This document shows, piece by piece, positions 44,487-52,246 of a stretch of DNA of 64,000 nt. Source of the stretch: MM2 sp035460165 (GTDB lineage Bacteria; Pseudomonadota; Gammaproteobacteria; Burkholderiales; Methylophilaceae). The notes under the pieces were generated by a model that saw only the letters and a list, made by a program, of their open reading frames with translations, was not told where the DNA came from and did no database searches. How positions within the stretch are numbered: the first letter of the stretch is position 1; every line of letters begins with the position of its first letter. Position numbers and translations under genes: made by a program. The stretch covers positions 1-64,000 of the forward strand of contig DATHWW010000019.1 in the NCBI GenBank assembly GCA_035460165.1, given 5' to 3'.

Positions 44487-45689
44487 ATGAGACTCGCATC
44501 TATTCGTAAAGACGTTTCCCCCGACACCCCGGGATTCGTTCGCCTGACCGGCGTCATCGAGCGGGAATCCGGCGAAACTTTCGCAATCTGGTACGAAGTG
44601 CCTGCCGAACTTGAGGCCGACCTGTCGGAATCGAGCAACCCCTGGCTAGTGGCGATGCTGCCCCATGCGTTGCCGAACGGGGAAACCATCGTTTCCGACC
44701 TCCCGGCCGACGCGACACTGCTGGAAAACCTGAAAGGCCTGATCGCAGTCTGGTGCGACTGGTATCCGCAATACCTGCCACCCGTTATCCGCGCTCCTGT
44801 TGCCTCCTTAACCGTGGATGCGCCCCCTAATCCCAAATCTGCTGCATTTTTTTCCGGCGGCGTGGATTCCTGGTTTACCGTGTTGCGGCATGCGCCGGAG
44901 CGGGAGAGCGCCGCGATCGGCCGCGTGGAAGAACTGATTAGCGTGCATGGCTTCGATATTCCGCTGGACGCCCCGGATGAGTTCGCAGAACTGCACGCAA
45001 CGCTGGCCAAGGGCGCGCAGGCGTTGGGCCGGAAACTGATCGTCGTCAGGACGAATCTGCGCAGGAGCGGCTCGCTCTGGGTCAAGGGCTGGGGATGGCT
45101 GACCAATGGCGCCGGACTGGCTTCCGTCGCCCTGATTCTGGAAAAACGTTACGGCAAGGTGCTGATTGGCTCGTCCTATCCCTATGGCAATCTTTTCCCG
45201 TGGGGCTCGCACCCGATGACGGACGGCCTGTTTTCGACCCGCTCGCTGATGGTGAAGCAGGACGGCGCCGCGTTCAACCGAACGGAGAAAACGGCGCTGG
45301 TGGCGCGTCACGCCATCGCCCTAGCCCATTTGCATGTGTGCTGGAAGAACGGAGCGGCATCGAATTGCGGCATCTGCCCGAAATGCATTCGCACCATGGC
45401 GACGCTGCAACTGTTGAACGCGTTCGAAATCGCCAACCCATTCCCCGTGGCGTTCCGCCAGGACAGGCTGGCCGGCCTGTATATCGCAACCCGTTATGAG
45501 GAGGCATTCATCCGGGAAATCCACGCACTCGCCGCCCAGACCAAGCATCGCCCCATCCAGGCCGCAGCCGCGCATGCCTTGCGCCGCTCGCGGCGTATCC
45601 GGCCGCTGATCAAAGTGGCGGACGGTCTGGGCCGCGTTCCGGTGATGTGGCGTTTGGGGCCGAAAATACGCAAATGGTGCGTAAGTTGA
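44487..45689 (+). CDS. PP-loop ATPase of the QueC-like fold
   Basis: A 400-residue cytoplasmic protein. The N-terminal about 110 residues are of unknown fold. Then comes an ATP-pyrophosphatase loop, AAFFSGGVDSWFTVL (SGGVDS at residues 123-128), and a C-terminal Cys cluster SNCGICPKCIRTM, like the zinc site of QueC (7-cyano-7-deazaguanine synthase). The reaction probably adenylates a substrate for amidation or nitrogen/sulfur transfer. Genome-wide, QueC itself is about 220 residues, so this is a distant relative. Its end overlaps the pyruvyltransferase start by 16 bp, tying it to polysaccharide modification. Substrate unknown. Confidence 0.7.
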   Translation: MRLASIRKDVSPDTPGFVRLTGVIERESGETFAIWYEVPAELEADLSESSNPWLVAMLPHALPNGETIVSDLPADATLLENLKGLIAVWCDWYPQYLPPVIRAPVASLTVDAPPNPKSAAFFSGGVDSWFTVLRHAPERESAAIGRVEELISVHGFDIPLDAPDEFAELHATLAKGAQALGRKLIVVRTNLRRSGSLWVKGWGWLTNGAGLASVALILEKRYGKVLIGSSYPYGNLFPWGSHPMTDGLFSTRSLMVKQDGAAFNRTEKTALVARHAIALAHLHVCWKNGAASNCGICPKCIRTMATLQLLNAFEIANPFPVAFRQDRLAGLYIATRYEEAFIREIHALAAQTKHRPIQAAAAHALRRSRRIRPLIKVADGLGRVPVMWRLGPKIRKWCVS

Positions 45690-46621
45690 CCTGCCCCTTG
45701 GACTTGCGCCAGATTTTCGAACGCCATCGCGAGCGCCCCTGGCTCTTCGTGCGCCCCGGCGGCAACTGGGGGGATTACCTGATCTACGCCGGTGCCGAGA
45801 AAATGGCCGATGCCGCGGGCCTCGACTGGTCCTCCTGCGACTCCGCCGAGTTGGAGCACCGAGCCACGCCCCCCAACCATTGCATCTACCTGCACGGCAG
45901 CGGCGGCTATAACAGCTGGGGCAGCGGCCGCCCTTTCACCGACCTGGAGCGCGCCACCGCCCGCGAAGTGCATCTCGTCGTGCAAGGGCCGCAATCCAGC
46001 GAGAACGCACCGGAAAAGCTGAAAAGCCGCTTTGAACGCGCCCTCGCTGCCATTCGCTGCCGCGAGCTGGTTTTTTTTGCGCGGGAAAAAACCACTCTGC
46101 AGGTGCTCCACGACATCGGCCTCGATCAATACGGCGCCACGCTGGGCCTGGATCACGATACCGCACTGGCACTGGAGCCGGATGACCTGTGCGCTATTGC
46201 CGGACTACATGAAATGCCGCGCGGCAATTACGATCTGGTCGTCTTCCGGGAGGATAACGAACGTCTCCCGCCCGCGGTGAACGCCTCGCACCCCACCGGC
46301 GTGGTCATCGACCCGGCGGGGGCTGCCACCAGCTTCGCGCACTGGATGCGCATACACCTCTACAGCCGCGCGATCACCACCAACCGATTGCATTCGGCCA
46401 TCGTCTGCGCGATTGCCGGCAAACCGGTAACCATCGCCCCGGGGTCCTACCACAAGAACCACAGCGTTTGGGAGCACAGCCTGTCGGGGAGAGGCGTGGC
46501 ATGGGCAGACGCCATCCGTCCGCAGGAAAACCCTTTCTGGGGGCGGTTGCCCCGCTTCATACGCAACAGCTACAAAGTCGGGCGGATGCGGCTCATGCTG
46601 CATCGCGTACCCATTCGTTAA
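45674..46621 (+). CDS. polysaccharide pyruvyl transferase family protein
   Basis: A 315-residue protein with the CsaB/WcaK-like fold pattern: PGGNWGDYLIYAGAEKMADAAG near the N terminus, YLHGSGGYNSWGSGRP, LVVQGPQSS, and the C-terminal donor-site region AITTNRLHSAIVCAIAGKPVTIAPGSYHKN. Family members transfer pyruvate from phosphoenolpyruvate to sugar hydroxyls to form ketals. The chosen ATG at 45674 lies inside the previous gene; a GTG at 45647 is the alternative. Co-transcribed with the PP-loop gene. Confidence 0.82.
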   Translation: MVRKLTCPLDLRQIFERHRERPWLFVRPGGNWGDYLIYAGAEKMADAAGLDWSSCDSAELEHRATPPNHCIYLHGSGGYNSWGSGRPFTDLERATAREVHLVVQGPQSSENAPEKLKSRFERALAAIRCRELVFFAREKTTLQVLHDIGLDQYGATLGLDHDTALALEPDDLCAIAGLHEMPRGNYDLVVFREDNERLPPAVNASHPTGVVIDPAGAATSFAHWMRIHLYSRAITTNRLHSAIVCAIAGKPVTIAPGSYHKNHSVWEHSLSGRGVAWADAIRPQENPFWGRLPRFIRNSYKVGRMRLMLHRVPIR

Positions 46622-46659
46622 TTGTGCCCACCCAGGAAAACGTAGCGGAGGAGATGACC

Positions 46660-47562
46660 ATGCCTTTACCCGCAGACGTGACCGTAATCGTACCCACCCT
46701 CGCCACGCAGGAACGTGCGAACTCCTTGCTGCGTGCGCTCGACAGTCTGGCCACCGCCGATGAGCAGCCGGCTATCCACGTCATCGTGGTGGTCAACGGC
46801 AACCACTATCACGCACCCTTGATCGAAGCGCTGTCGCAGTCCAATGTCGAACTGATCCACATGCGGCAAGCCTCCCTGCCCGCTGCGATCCTGGCCGGAC
46901 GCAAAGCCGTGACCAGCAAGTATTTCTGCTTTCTCGACGACGATGATTTGTATCTGCCCGAGGCCATACCGTTGCGCATGGCCGCGATCGAAACGCCGCC
47001 GGCGGCGGACCTGGTCGTCACCAACGGCTTGCGCCGCTCGACCAACCGAGAAGAAGCCGCCATGCACCGACTGGGCACGGTGGAAGCCGACCCGCAACTC
47101 GCCCTCTTTCATGAAAACTGGCTGGCTTCGTGCGGCGCGCTTTTCCGGTCGGAAGCTGTTCCGGTTTCGTTTTTCGAAGATCCGCAGGCCTATCTCGAGT
47201 GGACTTGGCTCGCCTTTCGGCTGACGTGTGCAAACTGCCGCATACGCGTGCTGGACCTCCCCACATTCGTCATCAATGACACGCCGGGCTCGGCCTCGAA
47301 ATCGGTCGCCTACATCGAAAGCCACGTCTCGCTGTACCGGCGCATGCTGCAGCTCGGCGACCGTCGAGACGTGCGAAAAATCGTGCAAATTCGGCTGGCA
47401 GCGGCCTACCACACCATCGCCGGCCAGCAACTGCGCGCCTTCCATCTCGGCTCGGCCTGGATGAACCATCTGCGTAGCCTCGCCTGTCGCGGAGGATTGC
47501 GCTACATCGGCTTCACCCACCGGCTCCTCCGTGCCACGCTAGGTTTTTCCAGCAGAAAATAA
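46660..47562 (+). CDS. glycosyltransferase family 2
   Basis: A 300-residue GT-A glycosyltransferase. It has VTVIVPTLATQERANSLLRALDSL at the N terminus, the metal-binding acidic motif FCFLDDDDLYLPEA, and a C-terminal helical region. The start at 46660 has GGAGGAG six bases upstream; another ATG two codons earlier is too close to that site. Its stop overlaps the flippase start (TAATG). Confidence 0.85.
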   Translation: MPLPADVTVIVPTLATQERANSLLRALDSLATADEQPAIHVIVVVNGNHYHAPLIEALSQSNVELIHMRQASLPAAILAGRKAVTSKYFCFLDDDDLYLPEAIPLRMAAIETPPAADLVVTNGLRRSTNREEAAMHRLGTVEADPQLALFHENWLASCGALFRSEAVPVSFFEDPQAYLEWTWLAFRLTCANCRIRVLDLPTFVINDTPGSASKSVAYIESHVSLYRRMLQLGDRRDVRKIVQIRLAAAYHTIAGQQLRAFHLGSAWMNHLRSLACRGGLRYIGFTHRLLRATLGFSSRK

Positions 47563-49058
47563 TGCCCATGGAGCGAGAACCGGGAGGCATGTCGATCGCG
47601 CGGGGCACGGCGGTGGTCGTCGCCATGCGCTGGACCGACCGGCTGATCGGCCTCGTCAGCACGCTGATCCTTGCCCGGCTGCTCACGCCGGAAGACTTCG
47701 GCATCATTGCCATGGCCTCGCTCGCGATAGGCCTGGCGGACGTGCTGCTCGATTTTGGCGTCAATGTCGCCCTCATCCAGAACCGCGATGCCACGCAGGC
47801 GCACTACGACACCGCCTGGACCTTGCGGCTGCTGCAGACCTCGGCCGCCACGATGATTCTGGTACTGTCCGCGCCGCTGGCCGCGGCGTATTTCCAGGAT
47901 GCGCGCGTCCAGACCGTGCTGCAGGTACTCCCCTTTTCCCTGATGCTCGCCGGCTTCGAGAACATCGGCATCGTCACCTTCCAGAAACACATGCGGTTCG
48001 GGGCGGAATTCCGCTTTCTTTTCCTGCGGCGCATGGCGGGGTTCCTCACCACCATCCTGCTGGCATGGCTGCTGCGTTCCTACTGGGCGCTGGTGATCGG
48101 CACCCTGGTCGGACGCAGCGTCGGCGTCGGGCTTAGCTATTGGCTGCATCCGATGCGGCCCCGCTTCAGTTTCGAGAAATTCCGCGAAATATTTTCCGTG
48201 TCGCAATGGATGCTGGTGCGCAGCATCGGCATCTACCTCCACCAGAACCTGCACAAGATTCTGGTGGGGCGCTGGACGCAGGCCACGACCATGGGCGCAT
48301 ATTCGCTCGCCGACCAGATTTCGGGCATGCCCTCGGGCGAGTTGCTGGCGCCGCTCAACCGCGTACTGTTCCCGGCGTTCGCGGCGGCCAAGGACGACCT
48401 GCCGCAGCTCAGGCGCATTTTCCTGCTGGCGCAAAGCGTGCAGACGCTCGTCGCGATTCCCGCGGCGGCCGGACTGGCGTTGATCGCATACGATATCGTG
48501 CTGTTGCTGCTCGGGGAAAAATGGCTGATTGCCGTGCCCTTCATCGAGATCCTCGCCCTGGTGAATATCGTCCAGGCGCTGACCACCAGCGGCGGCTATG
48601 TATTGATCGTGCTGGGCAAGATACGCATTACCGCCATCAGCATCTGGATCAATGTCCTCGTCTTCGGCGGATTGGCATACACGGTCATTCCCGGCAACGA
48701 CGCGCTCGAGATCGCGTGGCTGCGGCTCATCATCGTGACGGCCGGGGTCTGGCTTTCATGCTGGCTGCTCATCAAGACGATTCCGGGGTTGCGCTTTCGC
48801 GACTTCGTGCGCTCCTCGATCCGGCCGCTGCTCGGTGCGGCCGCGATGGCTGCCGTACTTTCGGATCGCTTCAACTTCTTCGAATTGCCGCTGGCTGCGC
48901 TGGTCGCGCTCAAGATCGGGCTGGGCGCCGTCACCTACGTCGCCACGGTGCTCAGCCTGTGGTGGCTGGCCGGACACCCTCCCGGCGCGGAGGCCTACTT
49001 TCTGAAGAAATGCCGCGGTGCATGGGGAAGGATAGGCATACGGCACCCGGCCAGCTAG
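47562..49058 (+). CDS. polysaccharide flippase (MOP superfamily, Wzx/WzxC-like)
   Basis: A 498-residue membrane protein with about 12-14 TM helices. It opens with SIARGTAVVVAMRWTDRLIGLVSTLILARLLTPEDFGIIAMA, a signature of the WzxC-type polysaccharide transporter branch. It also has YSLADQISGMPSGELLAPLNRVLFPAFAAAKDD mid-protein. It flips lipid-linked repeat units from cytoplasm to periplasm for polymerisation. It is the only flippase I see in the window and so probably serves the XrtA polysaccharide. Start alternatives at 47568 and 47589 exist; 47562 overlaps the GT2 stop. Its end overlaps the convergent GT2 gene by four bases. Confidence 0.9.
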   Translation: MPMEREPGGMSIARGTAVVVAMRWTDRLIGLVSTLILARLLTPEDFGIIAMASLAIGLADVLLDFGVNVALIQNRDATQAHYDTAWTLRLLQTSAATMILVLSAPLAAAYFQDARVQTVLQVLPFSLMLAGFENIGIVTFQKHMRFGAEFRFLFLRRMAGFLTTILLAWLLRSYWALVIGTLVGRSVGVGLSYWLHPMRPRFSFEKFREIFSVSQWMLVRSIGIYLHQNLHKILVGRWTQATTMGAYSLADQISGMPSGELLAPLNRVLFPAFAAAKDDLPQLRRIFLLAQSVQTLVAIPAAAGLALIAYDIVLLLLGEKWLIAVPFIEILALVNIVQALTTSGGYVLIVLGKIRITAISIWINVLVFGGLAYTVIPGNDALEIAWLRLIIVTAGVWLSCWLLIKTIPGLRFRDFVRSSIRPLLGAAAMAAVLSDRFNFFELPLAALVALKIGLGAVTYVATVLSLWWLAGHPPGAEAYFLKKCRGAWGRIGIRHPAS

Positions 49059-50080
49059 GATCGGCGCGCCTTGGCGGACGGATGGGCCGGCATGCCCAGC
49101 TTTTTTTGCGGGATGGACTGCCGCCAGCAGCATTTTGCAAGTGCCGCCATGAGATAGAGCAGTGGCTTCGCCCGCACGCCGGAATGCTTCATCGACTCCC
49201 GTAAAGCGCGCACCGCAATGTGCGGGTCGCCGTGGTGTAAATGCCTGATGCCATGTAAAAAACACGACTTGGCCAGCCGCGCGGGAACCGACCCCGCCGG
49301 CATCCGCCCATCCGGACCGGACTCCCCCCAGTTGGCAAGGGCGCGCGTCAGGATCAGGTATTCGTAATTGACCTCCTTCACCGCGCTCGTGATGTGATCC
49401 GGATGTATGCGATAGAGCGCGGTCGGCTGCTGCAGGCCCAGCATTTCGACCTGCCGCGACAGCCGCAGCCACAGATCGTAATCCTGCCCCTTGCGCAGGC
49501 TCTCATCAAAAAGCCCGGCCTTTTCGATCTCGGCCTTTTCGATGAGGACGGAAGATGTCCACACGATGCAATCCAGCAGCAGGTCGGCATAAGTCCACCC
49601 GGTCACGATGTTGGCGGAAGTGGTGTCGGGATGATGCGGCGTGTCGAATAACGAATCCGGCGCGGCATAGCGGCCTTGTGCGTCGGGATGCCAGCGGATG
49701 AAACTGCTGTAGGCCATCTTGTAGCCGCTGTTACGCAGCGCATCGAGCTGGAGACGGATTTTGTTCTTGTGCCATACATCGTCGGCATCCAGAAAAGCGA
49801 TGTATTTGCCATGCGCATTCAGAATGCCCAGATTACGCGCGGCGGCGGAACCCTTGTTCTGCTGCGTGGCCAGGTGCACCTTGTCGCCATAGCTCAGTAC
49901 GATGCCCCGGGTGTTGTCTTCGGAGCCGTCATCCACCACCCAGATTTCAAGCGCGGGGTAATCCTGCTGCAACACGCTGTCGATCGCATCGGCAATGTAA
50001 CGTTCGCTGTTGTAGGCCGGAATGACTACCGACACCAGCGGAAGGGTATCGTTTGCGGCAGTGGGATCGGCAACATGCAT
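49055..50080 (-). CDS. glycosyltransferase family 2
   Basis: A 341-residue GT-A glycosyltransferase with PLVSVVIPAYNSERYIADAIDSVLQQDYPALEIWVVDDGSEDNT and YIAFLDADDVWHKNKI, the DxD-type metal motif, then a GLFDESLRKGQDYDLWLRLS acceptor-side region. These are standard GT2 motifs. The final 40 residues are Lys/Arg-rich. It is the last gene of the leftward operon that begins with the acyl carrier protein, and it is convergent with the flippase. Confidence 0.9.
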   Translation of the reverse strand: MHVADPTAANDTLPLVSVVIPAYNSERYIADAIDSVLQQDYPALEIWVVDDGSEDNTRGIVLSYGDKVHLATQQNKGSAAARNLGILNAHGKYIAFLDADDVWHKNKIRLQLDALRNSGYKMAYSSFIRWHPDAQGRYAAPDSLFDTPHHPDTTSANIVTGWTYADLLLDCIVWTSSVLIEKAEIEKAGLFDESLRKGQDYDLWLRLSRQVEMLGLQQPTALYRIHPDHITSAVKEVNYEYLILTRALANWGESGPDGRMPAGSVPARLAKSCFLHGIRHLHHGDPHIAVRALRESMKHSGVRAKPLLYLMAALAKCCWRQSIPQKKLGMPAHPSAKARRS

Positions 50081-50095
50081 AGGGATACGGTGACG

Positions 50096-50962
50096 CTACG
50101 GACAGAAGCGGCAATATTTCTTCGGTCCCGGCGGTTCGGGCGCAGCGGGTTCGGGCGGCGGCGCTGCGGCATCTTCCGGCTGCCGCAGCGGTTGGGTTAC
50201 CGCTTCCTCCTCATCCGCGGACTTGAATTCGCCGGTTGAAACCGGTGGTGATTGCGTGGGGGGATCTGATGTCGCGCTCGGTGTCGGCGCCGGCTTGTCC
50301 GTTTTTGCGATGGGCGCCGGATAGGGCTTGGGCCCGCCCAAGTTGTCGTACATTTTCTTCAGCGCGTTCGATGCCGGGTTATTCCTGACGCCTTCCGTGG
50401 CCGCCTCGAGCGCCTTGTCCTTCTGCCCCATGGCGGTGTAGACATTGACCAGCAGCACGTAGCCCCGGGCAAAAGCCGGATTCAGTTTGATGGCGCTGAG
50501 TGCCTGGTTCATAGCCTCTGCCAATTTCTTGTCCACCAAATACATTTCGCCCTTTTCCGCATGCATCATGGGCATGTAAGGCCAGGAGGGGTCCGTGTTG
50601 CGGATGACGTAGTCCATCTCGTCGTAGAAGTCCCCCAAATACGCACGCCGCTGCTGCTCGCTGCGGGCAGCGTAGTAGCGCATGCGCGAGACGACGGCCC
50701 GGCACCAATGGTGAACGTGGTGAACATTTTTCCCCATACGGTATTCCGGCCGATCGAACAGCGCGGCATTTTTCTGTTGGGCGTATTTATCGATATGCGC
50801 ATTGGGCTTTTCGATGACGATCAGCCTGCATAGCGGAGGCATGGCTGCCTCTTCGGCAGCGGTCACGGTTTCGCCGCGTATCACGGCAGATTGGGCGGGG
50901 GCAGCGACAGACCCCAGGATGCCGAGCAGGAGAAAAACAAGGAATGGGTGGCTGGGCTTCAT
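50096..50962 (-). CDS. exported TPR-containing protein with Pro-rich tail
   Basis: A 288-residue protein with signal peptide MKPSHPFLVFLLLGILGSVAAPAQSA. A His-rich stretch, GKNVHHVHHWCRAVVSRMRYY, follows at about residues 75-95. One to two TPR motifs (LAEAMNQALSAIKLNPAFARGYVLLVNVYTAMGQKDKALEAATEGVRNNPAS, about 145-200) precede a low-complexity Pro/Thr/Ala/Glu tail ending in the curious PKKYCRFCP with a CxxC. Probably periplasmic. Function unknown; the position between a glycosyltransferase and an ATP-grasp gene suggests a scaffold for surface polysaccharide modification. A GTG four codons upstream is an alternative start. Confidence 0.7.
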   Translation of the reverse strand: MKPSHPFLVFLLLGILGSVAAPAQSAVIRGETVTAAEEAAMPPLCRLIVIEKPNAHIDKYAQQKNAALFDRPEYRMGKNVHHVHHWCRAVVSRMRYYAARSEQQRRAYLGDFYDEMDYVIRNTDPSWPYMPMMHAEKGEMYLVDKKLAEAMNQALSAIKLNPAFARGYVLLVNVYTAMGQKDKALEAATEGVRNNPASNALKKMYDNLGGPKPYPAPIAKTDKPAPTPSATSDPPTQSPPVSTGEFKSADEEEAVTQPLRQPEDAAAPPPEPAAPEPPGPKKYCRFCP

Positions 50963-50980
50963 AGTGGTATCCACGTCAAG

Positions 50981-52246
50981 TTAGCCTGTTGTTCGTAACG
51001 TCCTCACGATGATACGGAACAGCTTTGCGATCCAACCAAGAAAAAACGAAGGCATCGAATGCAGGAACGGTACCGGATCCAGCCAATCCCAAACAGCATC
51101 CTTTTTGGGCCGGATCAGAAACTTTGCGCCGTCGGCGAGAGACCATCGGCGTTTCAAGAGATTTTCGATCAATACCGGCAGCGCGTGTTCGATGTCATAC
51201 CAAATGTAGGCCGATGTCTGCATGTTGTCAAACGGCAGGCTGGCGCCCGTCAAGTCGTTGTAGGCGGCCATGGGAATGTTCACGCCATTGATGCCGCAAC
51301 CCATGATCCACCAGTCGCAACGCCCGACGGTCACTTCAATGAATCGCGCCTCGCTGGGGGGCAGGCCTTTGTATTCGATTGAGCAAAGCCCCCAGCAACC
51401 GAGGCCTCGCAAAAAGCGGCATCCTTCGTCCAGCCGCTCGCCGATATCGTAACTTTCGGTCGCGGCGGCATGCCCGGTCAGCGCGGGGTAGCTCAACAGT
51501 TTTCGTCCGGAGTAACGGGTTACGCAGTTGCCGTTTCTGGCGATGTAGTACGCGCCGAACATGATCGCGCGGTCGTCGCCGTCTACCCATTCCTGCACGA
51601 TCAGCGGCTCGTGCAACAACGCACTGACCTCGACCTGCGCCGTCAGCGCGGCATAGTCGTCGCAGCGCCGGCTCTTGAAGCTCATCATCGGCATCGCAGG
51701 TTTGACGGCCACCGGAAAGCGGAGGCTGTCGCGCACCCGCTCCAGCTCTTCCAGGCTGGCAATCGAAAACGAGCGGGGTACATCGAGCCCGGCTTCGGAT
51801 GCCAGCCGATTCAGCGCCGGCTTGATCACCAGCCGGCGCAGCAAATCGCCCTCCGGAAAAGGCAGGCGGAAATGATCGCTCAGCATGCTGTAGTGCGTCA
51901 GCAGCACCTCCACCATGCGATCGTTGGTGGGAAAGATCGGCGTCGCAGCGGGCACTAGTGGCTTGAGCGCCAGCAATGTGTCGATCAACGCCACCCCATG
52001 CAAATCCGGGCAGAGAATCTTGCATCCGTAGCGGGTATGCGCCGAGGACTGGCTGAAGTTGCTCTCGACGGCCAGCACCGGGATGCCGTGCCGGGCAAAA
52101 TTGCGCGTCAGGTACAGGCCGTGTTTGCACAGCCCGAGGACAATAGCCGGTATTGGCGGCTGCGCACGCCCCGTCCCTTTGGCAAGCGACGCCAAATACG
52201 CTTGCACATGCTCAACCTGCGATGTCGTGAGAGCGGAAGGCTGCAT
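50981..52246 (-). CDS. ATP-grasp family carboxylate-amine ligase
   Basis: A 421-residue protein. It has an N-terminal pre-ATP-grasp fold (AIVLGLCKHGLYLTRNFARHGIPVLAVES), then an ATP-grasp core: RFPVAVKPAMPMMSF (ATP-contacting Lys), PLIVQEWVDGDDRAIMFGAYY, and the metal-binding FIEVTVGRCDWWIMGCGINGVNIP. Such enzymes form an amide via an acyl phosphate. Relatives are found in EPS loci beside FemAB-like genes. The start at 52246 overlaps the upstream fusion gene by 35 bp; the frame is open up to 52282. With the hydrolase-FemAB fusion and acyl carrier protein it suggests assembly of an aminoacyl or peptidyl substituent (inference). Confidence 0.78.
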   Translation of the reverse strand: MQPSALTTSQVEHVQAYLASLAKGTGRAQPPIPAIVLGLCKHGLYLTRNFARHGIPVLAVESNFSQSSAHTRYGCKILCPDLHGVALIDTLLALKPLVPAATPIFPTNDRMVEVLLTHYSMLSDHFRLPFPEGDLLRRLVIKPALNRLASEAGLDVPRSFSIASLEELERVRDSLRFPVAVKPAMPMMSFKSRRCDDYAALTAQVEVSALLHEPLIVQEWVDGDDRAIMFGAYYIARNGNCVTRYSGRKLLSYPALTGHAAATESYDIGERLDEGCRFLRGLGCWGLCSIEYKGLPPSEARFIEVTVGRCDWWIMGCGINGVNIPMAAYNDLTGASLPFDNMQTSAYIWYDIEHALPVLIENLLKRRWSLADGAKFLIRPKKDAVWDWLDPVPFLHSMPSFFLGWIAKLFRIIVRTLRTTG

